A stretch of 64,000 nt of DNA, taken from contig NZ_CP033459.1 in NCBI RefSeq assembly GCF_003265305.2, positions 558,001 through 622,000 of the forward strand, written 5' to 3'. Positions 41,238 through 49,448 of the stretch are shown here, in pieces. The stretch comes from Pseudoprevotella muciniphila. GTDB taxonomy: Bacteria > Bacteroidota > Bacteroidia > Bacteroidales > Bacteroidaceae. The number at the start of each line of letters is the position of its first letter. Position 1 is the stretch's first letter. Position numbers and translations under genes: made by a program. The notes beneath the pieces are model-generated. The model had not been told where the DNA came from. It made no database searches and worked only from the letters and a program-made list of their open reading frames with translations.

Positions 41238-42737
41238 ATGACATCATCCACTTCCTCATCGAGATTAGCATCACCGCTCATCAGTGTGATTAAAGCAGTG
41301 CCCCGTCATCCGGATTTTCCGGTGGCTGCACCTGTGGATTTTGAGATGAACGAAGGAGAAATAATTGCCATCTGTGGTGAAAATGGCGCGGGAAAGACTT
41401 TACTTGTCAACATCATCACCGGCGCACTCCCCCTGCGCGAAGGCAGTGTAAAATACAACATTCCGCTAAAAGACGGTGAGCATTTTTACGACCAACTGCG
41501 TGTGATGGCATTTCATGATGCATTCGGAGACCTGACACCGGAATACCACCAGCAACGCTGGAACCATGGCGACGAGAAGACCTACCCCACCGTGGGCGAA
41601 GTGCTGAATGCGGATATAGAAGGGCTGAAAAATCTTGCGGACAGAAACGATGCAAAGTCCTTTCTGAAATGGCTTTGTAATACATCGGAACTTGAGAAAC
41701 CCATCAACTGGCTGTCGAGCGGTGAACTTCGCAAGTTCCAGATAGCCAAGGAGATGCGGCATGTACCCCGTGTCCTGATTATAGATTCTCCTTTCATCGG
41801 GCTTGATGCCCAGACACGCGAACAATTCTGCGAAGTACTTGCCACACTTGCCCGCACCACAGGATTGATTCTTGTCATGGCACGCGATGAAGACATTCCC
41901 GAGTTCGTAACGCACGTGGTCAGAGTGGATGGCAGGCGTGTTGGGTCAAAGGTTCGGCGCTGCGACTATATTGCAGATGTAGCGGCAAATGTGTCGCACC
42001 TTAGCGAAGCAGAGCGCAATCTTGTTCGCGACCTGGCTGCCCGCACTCCCGCGCCGGATGTTGACAGTCTTCTTAAATTTAATGACATCACCATTTCCTA
42101 CTTCGGCAGAACCATTCTCAGCCACGTCAGTTGGGAAGTGCTTCGCGGTGAGCGTTGGGCGCTGAAAGGTCCCAATGGTTCGGGTAAATCCACCTTACTG
42201 TCGCTCGTATGTGCAGACAACCCTATGGCATACGCCTGCGACATTACGCTCTTTGGGCATCGTCGCGGCACGGGCGAGAGCATTTGGGACATCAAGCGTC
42301 ACATCGGCTATGTGTCGCCCGAACTTTACCGCAGTTATTGCAAGCCGGAACGTGTGATTGACATCGTTGGCAGCGGTTTGCGCGACACAAATGGTTTACA
42401 TCGCCTGCCCGACGACAGCGAGAAGGCCTACTGCCGCCAATGGCTTGATTTGTTCGAGTTAACTAATCTCGCCGACCGCAGTTTTCTGAAGATTTCAGAA
42501 GGTGAGCAGCGTCTGGTGCTTTTGGCACGCGCTTTCGTGAAAAGTCCTTCCTTAATAATTCTTGACGAGCCTTTCCACGGCTTGGACAGCCGTCGTCGCC
42601 AACGTGCATTGGAAATTATCGAAACCTACGTTGAGAACCGAGACAAAAGCATTATCATGGTCTCGCATTACGATGTGGATTTCCCTGAAATAATAGACAA
42701 AAATCTTACATTATCAAAACAAAAAGACTATGACTGA
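41238..42737 (+). CDS. Double ABC ATPase, ModF-like
   Basis: 499 residues from the ATG at 41238 (MTSSTSSSRLASPLISVIKA); a longer frame upstream overlaps ruvC and was rejected. Two ABC domains are present. Domain 1: Walker A CGENGAGKT (about 54-62), signature NWLSSGELRKFQIAKEM. Domain 2: Walker A GPNGSGKST, signature ISEGEQRLVLLARAF, Walker B LIILDEPFHGLD. No membrane helices. This soluble tandem layout matches ModF/PhrA-like proteins, sometimes linked to molybdate, rather than ABC-F translation factors, which have a different linker. No permease or molybdate gene is adjacent. It overlaps the HD gene by 8 bases, so the two are co-translated. Confidence 0.85.
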   Translation: MTSSTSSSRLASPLISVIKAVPRHPDFPVAAPVDFEMNEGEIIAICGENGAGKTLLVNIITGALPLREGSVKYNIPLKDGEHFYDQLRVMAFHDAFGDLTPEYHQQRWNHGDEKTYPTVGEVLNADIEGLKNLADRNDAKSFLKWLCNTSELEKPINWLSSGELRKFQIAKEMRHVPRVLIIDSPFIGLDAQTREQFCEVLATLARTTGLILVMARDEDIPEFVTHVVRVDGRRVGSKVRRCDYIADVAANVSHLSEAERNLVRDLAARTPAPDVDSLLKFNDITISYFGRTILSHVSWEVLRGERWALKGPNGSGKSTLLSLVCADNPMAYACDITLFGHRRGTGESIWDIKRHIGYVSPELYRSYCKPERVIDIVGSGLRDTNGLHRLPDDSEKAYCRQWLDLFELTNLADRSFLKISEGEQRLVLLARAFVKSPSLIILDEPFHGLDSRRRQRALEIIETYVENRDKSIIMVSHYDVDFPEIIDKNLTLSKQKDYD

Positions 42738-43365
42738 ACAAGAAATACAAGAGAACAAGACGCGCTTTATCGCGCTTTGCCGAGAGAAAATAAGCAGGAA
42801 GGGGCTTGACGGTTTGCTCGACTACTTGGAAAAAACAGATTTCTACATTGCTCCCACTTCCACGAAATTCCACCTGAACGAGGCAGGCGGTCTTTGCAAA
42901 CATTCTATCAATGTTTATGAAACGGCCGTCGCAATAAACGATTCTGTTATTAAGCCTGCCATTGAGAGCGGCGAGAGTCCATTTTCAGAAGCGCCATCGG
43001 ACGAGAGCATTGCTGTTGCGGCTTTGTTTCACGATGTTTGCAAGGTAAATTTATATCATAAAGAGGAAAAATGGAAGAAAGATAGTTCAGGTCGTTGGGT
43101 GTCGTATGAAGGCTATACGAGCAATGATACTTTCCCTTTTGGCCATGGTGAGAAGTCGTGCTTTTTCATAGAGCGTTTCATACGTCTCCGACCTGAAGAA
43201 CTTCTTGCTATCCGCTGGCACATGGGCATGTTCGATATGGGCGAAAATGGTACGGCCATGCGCAAAGCCTTCTATAGTGCCATGGATCTATATCCGCTCG
43301 TATCACTTTTACAATCAGCCGATACTATTGCTTCCAAATGCCGGGAGAAGACAACTATATACTAG
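42730..43365 (+). CDS. HD domain phosphohydrolase
   Basis: 211 residues. Residues about 55-200 form an HD domain: CKHSINVYETAVA gives the first histidine, VAALFHDVCKVNLYHKEE the HD doublet, and FGHGEKSCFFIERFI and AIRWHMGMFD later histidines. It lacks the OB-fold that YhaM-type exonucleases carry in front. A metal-dependent phosphohydrolase acting on a nucleotide or RNA end is predicted; the substrate is unknown. It overlaps the ModF-like gene by 8 bases upstream, and its 3' end overlaps the converging nhaC-like gene by 11 bases. Confidence 0.85.
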   Translation: MTEQEIQENKTRFIALCREKISRKGLDGLLDYLEKTDFYIAPTSTKFHLNEAGGLCKHSINVYETAVAINDSVIKPAIESGESPFSEAPSDESIAVAALFHDVCKVNLYHKEEKWKKDSSGRWVSYEGYTSNDTFPFGHGEKSCFFIERFIRLRPEELLAIRWHMGMFDMGENGTAMRKAFYSAMDLYPLVSLLQSADTIASKCREKTTIY

Positions 43366-44641
43366 AGTATTTTCCCGGATATCGGAATTGTATCGCCAGC
43401 ATGGCGCAGACTCCCATGATAAACGGATAGAAGAGGAAAGGAATGATTTCCACCGGGCTAATGGCAGCCAATCCGGCTGCCATTAGTAGTTGTGCGCCAT
43501 AAGGTATCAGGCTCTGTACAAAACATGAGAAAGTGTCGAGCACACTTGCGCTTTTGCGTTTGTCAACGCCATATTTCTCGGCTATATCACGCGATAGTTT
43601 CCCCACGGAGAGTATTGCCACGGTATTGTTTGCCGTACAGAGATTAGTGATGCTTACAAGTGCGGCGATGCTCCATTCTGCTCCTCGCCCCGTACTTACT
43701 CGTTTGGTGAGCGACCGGATGATGTAGTCAATACCTCCGTTTTGCTTGATGAGTGCGAGCAACCCTCCCGCGAGCATAGAAATCATGATGAGTTCTGCCA
43801 TACCGCTGATACCAGTCTGTATTGCGGCGAACCAGCCTTCTATGTCGAACGCTCCCGTTGATATTCCGATAATTCCCGTAAACAAGTTACCGATGAGCAG
43901 CACAAGAAGCACATTCATTCCTGTCAGTGCGAGGCCTATAACCACTATGTAGGGCAACATTTTCAGCCAGTTGACTTCTCCGAGTTCCGGCGAACCGGTT
44001 TGCCCAAGTCCGAGTACGACATAGACAGCCATCGTGATGAGTGCAGCAGGGAGAACGATTCGGAAGTTTACTCTGAATTTGTCATTGAGTTTGCACCCCT
44101 GCGACTGCGTTGCAACAATGGTTGTATCGGAGATGAAAGAGAGGTTGTCGCCGAAGAAAGCCCCACCTACGGCTGATGCCGTTGCCATAGGCACTGAGAT
44201 GTCCGTTTTAGCAGCGACTCCCACTGCCACTGGTACGAGTGCAACGATTGTCCCGACAGATGTACCTATTGAAAGCGAAACGAAGCATGCTGCAATGAAG
44301 ATGCCAGCCAAAATCATTTCATCGGGCAACACACTGAGCGTGGCATTCACCGTTGCATCGATACATCCTGCAGTTTTTGCCGAAGCAGCAAAGGCTCCTG
44401 CCAACATAAAAATCCACACCATCATCAGCAAGTCGGGCGCGCCTGCTCCTTTCGAAAAGCATTTCAGGCGTTCCTTCAGCGGCAGTTCCCGGGTGATACA
44501 GAGCGCATAAACTGCAGTGAGAATAAACACGATGAGAAGAGGCACCTTTGAGAAGTCTCCTAACGCTGCGCTGAGCGCAAGGAAGGACAGTGCCAGGACG
44601 AAAAGCGGAGTAATGGCTATTATGCCTTTATAGTGTTTCAT
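43355..44641 (-). CDS. NhaC-family Na+/H+ antiporter
   Basis: 428 residues with about 11-12 predicted membrane helices. Family blocks include MMVWIFMLAGAFAASAKTAG, FVSLSIGTSVGTIVALVPVA, GGAFFGDNLSFISDTTIVAT, and TVAILSVGKLSRDIAEKYGV, with the discontinuous-helix GTSVGT and FGDN motifs typical of the NhaC superfamily. It should exchange Na+ for H+ (or an organic anion pair) across the inner membrane. No amino-acid antiport partner enzyme is adjacent. Its 3' end overlaps the converging HD gene by 11 bases and no terminator separates them, so antisense transcription at the ends is likely. Confidence 0.9.
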   Translation of the reverse strand: MKHYKGIIAITPLFVLALSFLALSAALGDFSKVPLLIVFILTAVYALCITRELPLKERLKCFSKGAGAPDLLMMVWIFMLAGAFAASAKTAGCIDATVNATLSVLPDEMILAGIFIAACFVSLSIGTSVGTIVALVPVAVGVAAKTDISVPMATASAVGGAFFGDNLSFISDTTIVATQSQGCKLNDKFRVNFRIVLPAALITMAVYVVLGLGQTGSPELGEVNWLKMLPYIVVIGLALTGMNVLLVLLIGNLFTGIIGISTGAFDIEGWFAAIQTGISGMAELIMISMLAGGLLALIKQNGGIDYIIRSLTKRVSTGRGAEWSIAALVSITNLCTANNTVAILSVGKLSRDIAEKYGVDKRKSASVLDTFSCFVQSLIPYGAQLLMAAGLAAISPVEIIPFLFYPFIMGVCAMLAIQFRYPGKYSSI

Positions 44642-44995
44642 TTGTTGGATACTTGTATAGAAAGATGCGCAAAATTACAAAAAAACGAAAGCTGCGATGA
44701 GTCTTCGTTATAAATGTGAGAAAAACTTTTGTTTCATTATAGTTGTTTCAGCATGTCTTGAGCGATAACTGAAGTTGACTGTCAAGTTTCTGTAAATGTA
44801 CCGAAAAATGATTATATTTGTATTTAACAGTGCATAATTGCAATGTTAAAAAGAAATGTATAGAGAAAGTGTAAGTATTTTGCAGAAACAACAGACATTT
44901 ACTGATTAGTTTTTTAGAGACTCTGCAAGTATATTGAGTTTTTCGGCATCATTTTTCCTGATTTATCGTTAAAATTTGCCAATTAGTCTATTTTA

Positions 44996-45028
44996 TTTGG
45001 CAAGAAAAGTCGTCTTGGTCTATCTTTG
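44996..45028 (+). promoter_or_regulatory. Promoter of small RNA copy 1
   Basis: TTTG at 44996-44999, 21-base spacer, TATCTTTG at 45021-45028. Full match to the Bacteroidetes consensus, with no coding gene downstream. Confidence 0.8.
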
Positions 45029-45033
45029 CAATG

Positions 45034-45127
45034 CAAAAAAAAAAAGATCTCTTCAATCTATAGTTTAAATAGTTTTTTAAGGTACCATCCCGTTAGTCGT
45101 GAGACTCGCGGGATGTGATTTTTTATA
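45034..45127 (+). ncRNA. Predicted small RNA, copy 1
   Basis: Transcription from the promoter at 44996-45028 would start near 45034. The transcript has an A-run, a short palindrome (CTATAGTTTAAATAG), then a GC-rich hairpin at 45086-45115 (CATCCCGTTAGTC, loop GTGA, GACTCGCGGGATG, with a 2x2 internal mismatch) followed by TGATTTTTTATAG. It has no start codon with a useful frame. The hairpin plus U-run looks like an intrinsic terminator, giving an RNA of about 90-95 bases. Conserved in the second copy. Known RNA family: none recognised. Confidence 0.6.
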
Positions 45128-45383
45128 GTAAGTTGAACTTTGGAACAGAATAGTTCTATATTGCTCCGCTGGGGCTCATGCAAAAAAAACTGTAGTATCA
45201 CCACTCTACTTTATCCGCTGCCCCATCATTTCACTGCTGCTTATTTTCTGACTTCGGCATTTTTTCTGTCATCAGGGGCGTTGATGAAAATCAAAAAATT
45301 GACCATAAAAATGGGTAACTCAGGGTGAGGAAAACCGAAAAGTTCCTGATTTATCGATAGAATTTGCCAATTAGTCTATTTTG

Positions 45384-45416
45384 TTTGGCAAGAAAAGTCG
45401 GCTTGGTCTATCTTTG
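45384..45416 (+). promoter_or_regulatory. Promoter of small RNA copy 2
   Basis: TTTG at 45384-45387, 21-base spacer, TATCTTTG at 45409-45416; the same spacing as copy 1. Confidence 0.8.
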
Positions 45417-45421
45417 CAGTG

Positions 45422-45519
45422 CAATAAAAAAAATAAGGATCTCTTCAATCTATAGTTTAAATAGTTTTTTTAAGGTACCATCCCGTTAGTCGTGAGACTC
45501 GCGGGATGTGATTTTTTAT
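45422..45519 (+). ncRNA. Predicted small RNA, copy 2
   Basis: Paralogue of the element at 45034-45127. The terminator hairpin at 45479-45508 is identical, including its loop and the following TGATTTTTTATAG. Differences are confined mainly to the length of the A-run and T-run. The preserved promoter and hairpin in two copies argue for two expressed, redundant or sponge-type RNAs. Confidence 0.6.
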
Positions 45520-45703
45520 AGTAAGATGTTAGTTTGGAGCAGAATTGTTCTATATTGCACCGCTGGGGCTAATGCATAAAAACTGTAGTATCACCCCCCT
45601 ACTTTATCCACTGGGCACCATTTCACTGCCACATATTTTTTTAGCGAACATCAATATAAATTTATTGGTGTCCGGTAAAAGTTTTAAGAGAACTGTCTTC
45701 TCC

Positions 45704-45741
45704 TAAAAAAGGATAACCTACGGCAGTTGCCATAGGTTATC
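45704..45741 (-). terminator. Terminator after the DUF4353 gene
   Basis: GATAACCTA / TAGGTTATC stem at 45712-45741 with a 12-base loop; on the minus strand it is followed by CCTTTTTTAGGA. It lies about 80 bases past the stop codon at 45819. Confidence 0.75.
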
Positions 45742-45818
45742 TATTGTAAAGCGACATGAGCGTCACTTATTTTATTAAGGCGTTACATTCAAGCCTGATT
45801 TATAGAGTAGCCCAATAT

Positions 45819-48806
45819 TTATTTGGCTTGGGCACTGAGTACAGAATTGTTGCTCTTTGCCTTGGAACTGCCGAGGTAAATGCCGTGCCATGCGGTTGTA
45901 GCATCTGTGGGTGCACTCGTGTCGTAGGTTACGGAGAAAGTCTGTCCGCTGGTCATACCTTTTGCTGTGAAGAGAGAGAGCATGCTGTTCACGCCATTCT
46001 CGAAACTATAAGTAACAAGATTGTTGCCACTTGCATCGGACAGTGTGTAGTAACGTCCGGTAGTATAACTTATGGAACTTGTGCTGAAATAGTAGCCTTG
46101 TGTTGCACCGCTGATGCTGGAACTGCTGCTACCTCCTCCTTGTGCGCCACCTGCACTAAGACCGATGCCACTGCCTGTGATGCGGATGTAGGAGTTGTTG
46201 TCGCAATCGAGACCTTCTTCAGGGCTACCTGCTGAAGTGTATGCCAGGACAGTCCCGTTGCCAATGGTAATGGCTCCTGCTGTGCCGGCATTGCTATCTA
46301 CAGCGTCGTTGCCGTTAGAGTAACATACTGTTACGCCGCCATTGAAAAATATCTTGCCGGAAGAGTTGATACAGTCGTCATAACACTTGAAGTAATGATT
46401 TCCGCCTTCGATGTATACGGCTGTTTTGCTCTCCAGACCTTCTGCACCATTGGTTGAAGTGTTTACTACTGTTTGCCCACCATACAAATAGATATTTCCG
46501 AGCACCTTTATCGCCTTTGCGGAACTACCGCTGCTTTGCTGACCAGGACCGCCACCGCCGCCCCACATGCCACCGCCTCCGGTGGTAGTGCTGCTGCCGT
46601 AGCTGCTGCCAGTAGTTGTGACTGTGAGTGTAGGACCTGTTCCACCGCTTACACCTTGTGTGTATGTGCCGCTTGACTTGACACCCTTGCCGCCATTGCC
46701 GGACATTGTGATGGTTATGGTGCCGGCATTGAAGGCGATTTTTGTATCTGCTTTAATACCCTTGGCTGTATAACTGTCAGAACTTCCTGTCTGACCGCCG
46801 CTACTGCTGGTAATCTTGAGTGTACCACCATCGGTTTGTACGTTGGTTGCAGAGATACCGCGTGTTGCAGCGCCTGTGGAACTGTTGATGGTTACAGTGC
46901 CATCGGTCTGCACATAGTTTACGGTCTTGATACCTGCACAGTAGGATGCATCGCTGTTTATGACTTGCATACCACCTGTGGGTGTGAGTGTTATTGTTCC
47001 ACCATTTACGGCTACTGTGGCTTTCGACTTGATGCCTTTACTCATTGTGCCGCTGTTGCTTACCTTGACAGTACCTGCTGCTATGGTTACATTGCCGTCA
47101 GCCTTAATACCCGCAGCGTTGTAGCCCGTTCCTTCGTCTTCGCTCACATCGCTCGTACCGCTGTAGGTGCTGGTAACATTGGTCAAAGAATATGTGCGCG
47201 TTGAGCCACTTGTGCTATAACTATTAGTGATGGAATAGTAAATATCCTCGCCGCTGGTTGGTGCGCTGAACGATGCACTTTGGATGGTATAGGACGTACT
47301 GCCTCCCCAAGCGCTGGTATAATTGTCGCTCTTGAAGTAGTAAGTTCCACTGGTTGCAGATCCGAAGTCGTAGTAGTAGAACGTTACCGTGCTGTATCCG
47401 TTCGACTTGCTGACCGTGCTTGTAAGTTGTTGTACGAGTGTGCCGTCGCTCTTGTAGAGATACACTGTTTTCCAGGCACTGTTGCCTTGCTGTCCGCCGC
47501 CGGGGAAGCCGCCTCCGCCCTGTCCACTGGTGGGCACACTGACATAGACGCGATAGGAAGCCGTTGTTGTACTGCCGCTACTGCTGCCTACATTTTCTGC
47601 TGTGCCACCTGCACCGTTTGCCGTGATATCTATGTTTGTAGTGGCATTACTTTCGTTAATATTGATTGCTCCATCAGCATTCAATCCACGTCCGCCATCT
47701 GCAGTACTCTTGATTGTTACGTTACCACCTGTTATATTGATATTGCCTTCACTTCTTACTGCGGCAGAATAACTGATATCATCTGTTCCTACCACAATGC
47801 TACCAGATTGTGTAACATTGACTGTTCCGCCACTGATATTCACGTCGCCCTCTGCCTTGATGCCTTTTGCTGCATCAGCGGATGTCGTAATGGTCAATGT
47901 GCCATCGGCGATAATTGCTTTTCCTGTATTTTCTTCATCGTTTTCGATGTTGCCGGCATCATCAACAGCGTAATCTACCTGTATGGCATCATCACCAGTG
48001 CCACTTATGTTCACTGTTCCGGCACGTTGTTCGAAATACTGGTCAACGTGTAAGCCGTCGCTGACAGCCCCTGCAATGATCAGTTTACCTGTAAAGGTCT
48101 TCTTGAGCAAAACATATTCGTTTCCTTTGAAAGCGTGGTCTGTCAATCCCTTAATGGTCAGTGTACCATCGCCCTTCACCTCGGTGTGTCCCTTGATGTG
48201 GAGAGTTGCTTTGTGCGTACCATTTGCAGCATCGCAAAGGGTGTTCGTGCCATTAACCACGAGGTCTATGCGTTTGCCGTCCTTGATGTGTACCGCCGGA
48301 CCGCTGGTGCTTGTCAGAGTCAGGCTGTTGAGTTCAACCGTTGCTTTGTATTCTCCGGTCATTACAAACTGACCATTGCTGCTCGAGCCGCTAAGTGCGT
48401 ATGTTATTTCGCCTGCTGAAGCATCCAGCAAGGAGTTCTGTATGATGTTCACACGCGCTCCGTCCATGGTTACATCGACATACTTTGCCACGTTTCCTGC
48501 CACCTTCACACTTGCAGACGTGCCATTATAAGCCACACTGACAAGGTTATCGGTTACCTCGCTGTCGTCCACATACATTTCGCTGACATCTGCAAGAGTG
48601 TAAGTTCTGTCCTGTATGGTAACTTCTGTACCACCACTAAATGTCATTTCGCCGGCCTGCGAGACAGGATACTGATAAATCACGTTGCCTATTCGCACGT
48701 TGAGTGTTGTATTATTGGACGTTGCCACATTTGCTTTTAATGTGTTTTGAGCAAAAACTGTCAACACAGAGCACACGGCTATCAGGATGGTTGCTATTCT
48801 TTTCAT
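45819..48806 (-). CDS. Large secreted DUF4353 (carbohydrate-binding type) protein
   Basis: 995 residues. A signal peptide (MKRIATILIAVCSVLTVFAQ) is followed by an N-terminal beta domain and a long right-handed beta-helix-like region of repeated turns (KGIKAEGDVNISGGTVNVTQ, KGIKADGNVTIAAGTVKVSN, AKGIKADTKIAFNAGTITIT). Ser/Gly-rich loops such as GGGGFPGGGQQGN interrupt it. The family is annotated as a carbohydrate-binding domain, and binding rather than catalysis is likely. It lacks the sorting-domain C-terminus seen in other secreted proteins here, but the upstream gene, overlapping it by 4 bases, encodes a small protein that ends in one. Terminator at 45704-45741. Confidence 0.85.
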   Translation of the reverse strand: MKRIATILIAVCSVLTVFAQNTLKANVATSNNTTLNVRIGNVIYQYPVSQAGEMTFSGGTEVTIQDRTYTLADVSEMYVDDSEVTDNLVSVAYNGTSASVKVAGNVAKYVDVTMDGARVNIIQNSLLDASAGEITYALSGSSSNGQFVMTGEYKATVELNSLTLTSTSGPAVHIKDGKRIDLVVNGTNTLCDAANGTHKATLHIKGHTEVKGDGTLTIKGLTDHAFKGNEYVLLKKTFTGKLIIAGAVSDGLHVDQYFEQRAGTVNISGTGDDAIQVDYAVDDAGNIENDEENTGKAIIADGTLTITTSADAAKGIKAEGDVNISGGTVNVTQSGSIVVGTDDISYSAAVRSEGNINITGGNVTIKSTADGGRGLNADGAININESNATTNIDITANGAGGTAENVGSSSGSTTTASYRVYVSVPTSGQGGGGFPGGGQQGNSAWKTVYLYKSDGTLVQQLTSTVSKSNGYSTVTFYYYDFGSATSGTYYFKSDNYTSAWGGSTSYTIQSASFSAPTSGEDIYYSITNSYSTSGSTRTYSLTNVTSTYSGTSDVSEDEGTGYNAAGIKADGNVTIAAGTVKVSNSGTMSKGIKSKATVAVNGGTITLTPTGGMQVINSDASYCAGIKTVNYVQTDGTVTINSSTGAATRGISATNVQTDGGTLKITSSSGGQTGSSDSYTAKGIKADTKIAFNAGTITITMSGNGGKGVKSSGTYTQGVSGGTGPTLTVTTTGSSYGSSTTTGGGGMWGGGGGPGQQSSGSSAKAIKVLGNIYLYGGQTVVNTSTNGAEGLESKTAVYIEGGNHYFKCYDDCINSSGKIFFNGGVTVCYSNGNDAVDSNAGTAGAITIGNGTVLAYTSAGSPEEGLDCDNNSYIRITGSGIGLSAGGAQGGGSSSSSISGATQGYYFSTSSISYTTGRYYTLSDASGNNLVTYSFENGVNSMLSLFTAKGMTSGQTFSVTYDTSAPTDATTAWHGIYLGSSKAKSNNSVLSAQAK

Positions 48807-49207
48807 TTCAATGCGATTTTAACAGTTTTACCATTTGCCTTTACTATATACACTCCTTTTGGCAGGCGGTCTGCTGCATCTTTCAATGAATCGTAGCGTC
48901 CTAAGTTGCGTCCGTCTGCAGCAACGATTTCCACACTTACGGGCTGTCCCTGAGCATCGATGGTTGCAATGCCGGTTGCCGTGTCGGTGAAATACATCAG
49001 ACTCATATTAGACGTTTCGAAAGAACGTGTTTCGCCCACAGAGTTTTGAGCGGTCAATACGCCTTCAGCATACGATATCTTCAGTCCTGTAGTACTGACA
49101 GTGGCTACCGAGCCATCCACAGTCTGAAAAGCCAGATAGGGATATTCATCTGCATTCGCCACAAACACATTGACAACGAATGCGAGGAATAACAAAATCT
49201 TTTTCAT
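48803..49207 (-). CDS. Small secreted protein ending in a type IX sorting-like domain
   Basis: 134 residues from the ATG at 49207 (MKKILLFLAFVVNVFVANAD, signal peptide); an ATG at 49219 would add four residues. A beta segment (FQTVDGSVATVSTTGLKISY) is followed by IVAADGRNLGRYDSLKDAA and the ending LPKGVYIVKANGKTVKIALK, the type A sorting-domain pattern. It is almost nothing but a signal peptide plus this domain, with a short N-terminal region recalling the start of the DUF4353 protein, whose gene it overlaps by 4 bases. It could be a carrier or partner for the large protein (inference). Confidence 0.75.
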   Translation of the reverse strand: MKKILLFLAFVVNVFVANADEYPYLAFQTVDGSVATVSTTGLKISYAEGVLTAQNSVGETRSFETSNMSLMYFTDTATGIATIDAQGQPVSVEIVAADGRNLGRYDSLKDAADRLPKGVYIVKANGKTVKIALK

Positions 49208-49390
49208 TGTTTTGTTCATAAAATATGTAATAAATATATTGTTTCTTTCAAAAATATATATTTTGCAGTCTTTATCTTACAATAATCAATTTCGGGCTCA
49301 AAATTATTGGTTTTTTTAAATAGGAATGCACATTGTTATATATAAAATTAAAAAAAATCGACCAATTGCCCCATTTTCCAAACGAATACA

Positions 49391-49426
49391 AAAACAAGCG
49401 AACCGCAAATGCAGTTCGCTTGTTTT
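49391..49426 (-). terminator. Terminator after the dpp7 gene
   Basis: AAAACAAGCGAACCGC / GCAGTTCGCTTGTTTT, a 16-base stem with one G-U type mismatch, 23 bases past the stop codon; A- and T-runs flank it on both sides. Confidence 0.85.
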
Positions 49427-49448
49427 ATGGTCTGTTTTTGTTTGAATG

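Larger units (their letters stand above)
44957..45640 (+). repeat. Tandem duplication of a 388-base intergenic unit
   Basis: Copy 1 begins at 44957 (CCTGATTTATCG) and copy 2 at 45345, a period of 388 bases. Similarity lasts about 280 bases in each copy. The promoter-to-terminator part is nearly identical; the following part (TTCTATATTGC, CCGCTGGGGCT, AAAACTGTAGTATCACC) is somewhat more diverged. Only 45235-45344 between the copies is unrelated. The rest of 44642-45818 shows no gene; 44642-44956 is AT-rich. Confidence 0.9.

Noticed and set aside
45140-45328. 62-codon frame within small-RNA copy 1 downstream region
   Set aside because: The matching region of copy 2 does not keep the frame, and it starts beyond the predicted terminator.
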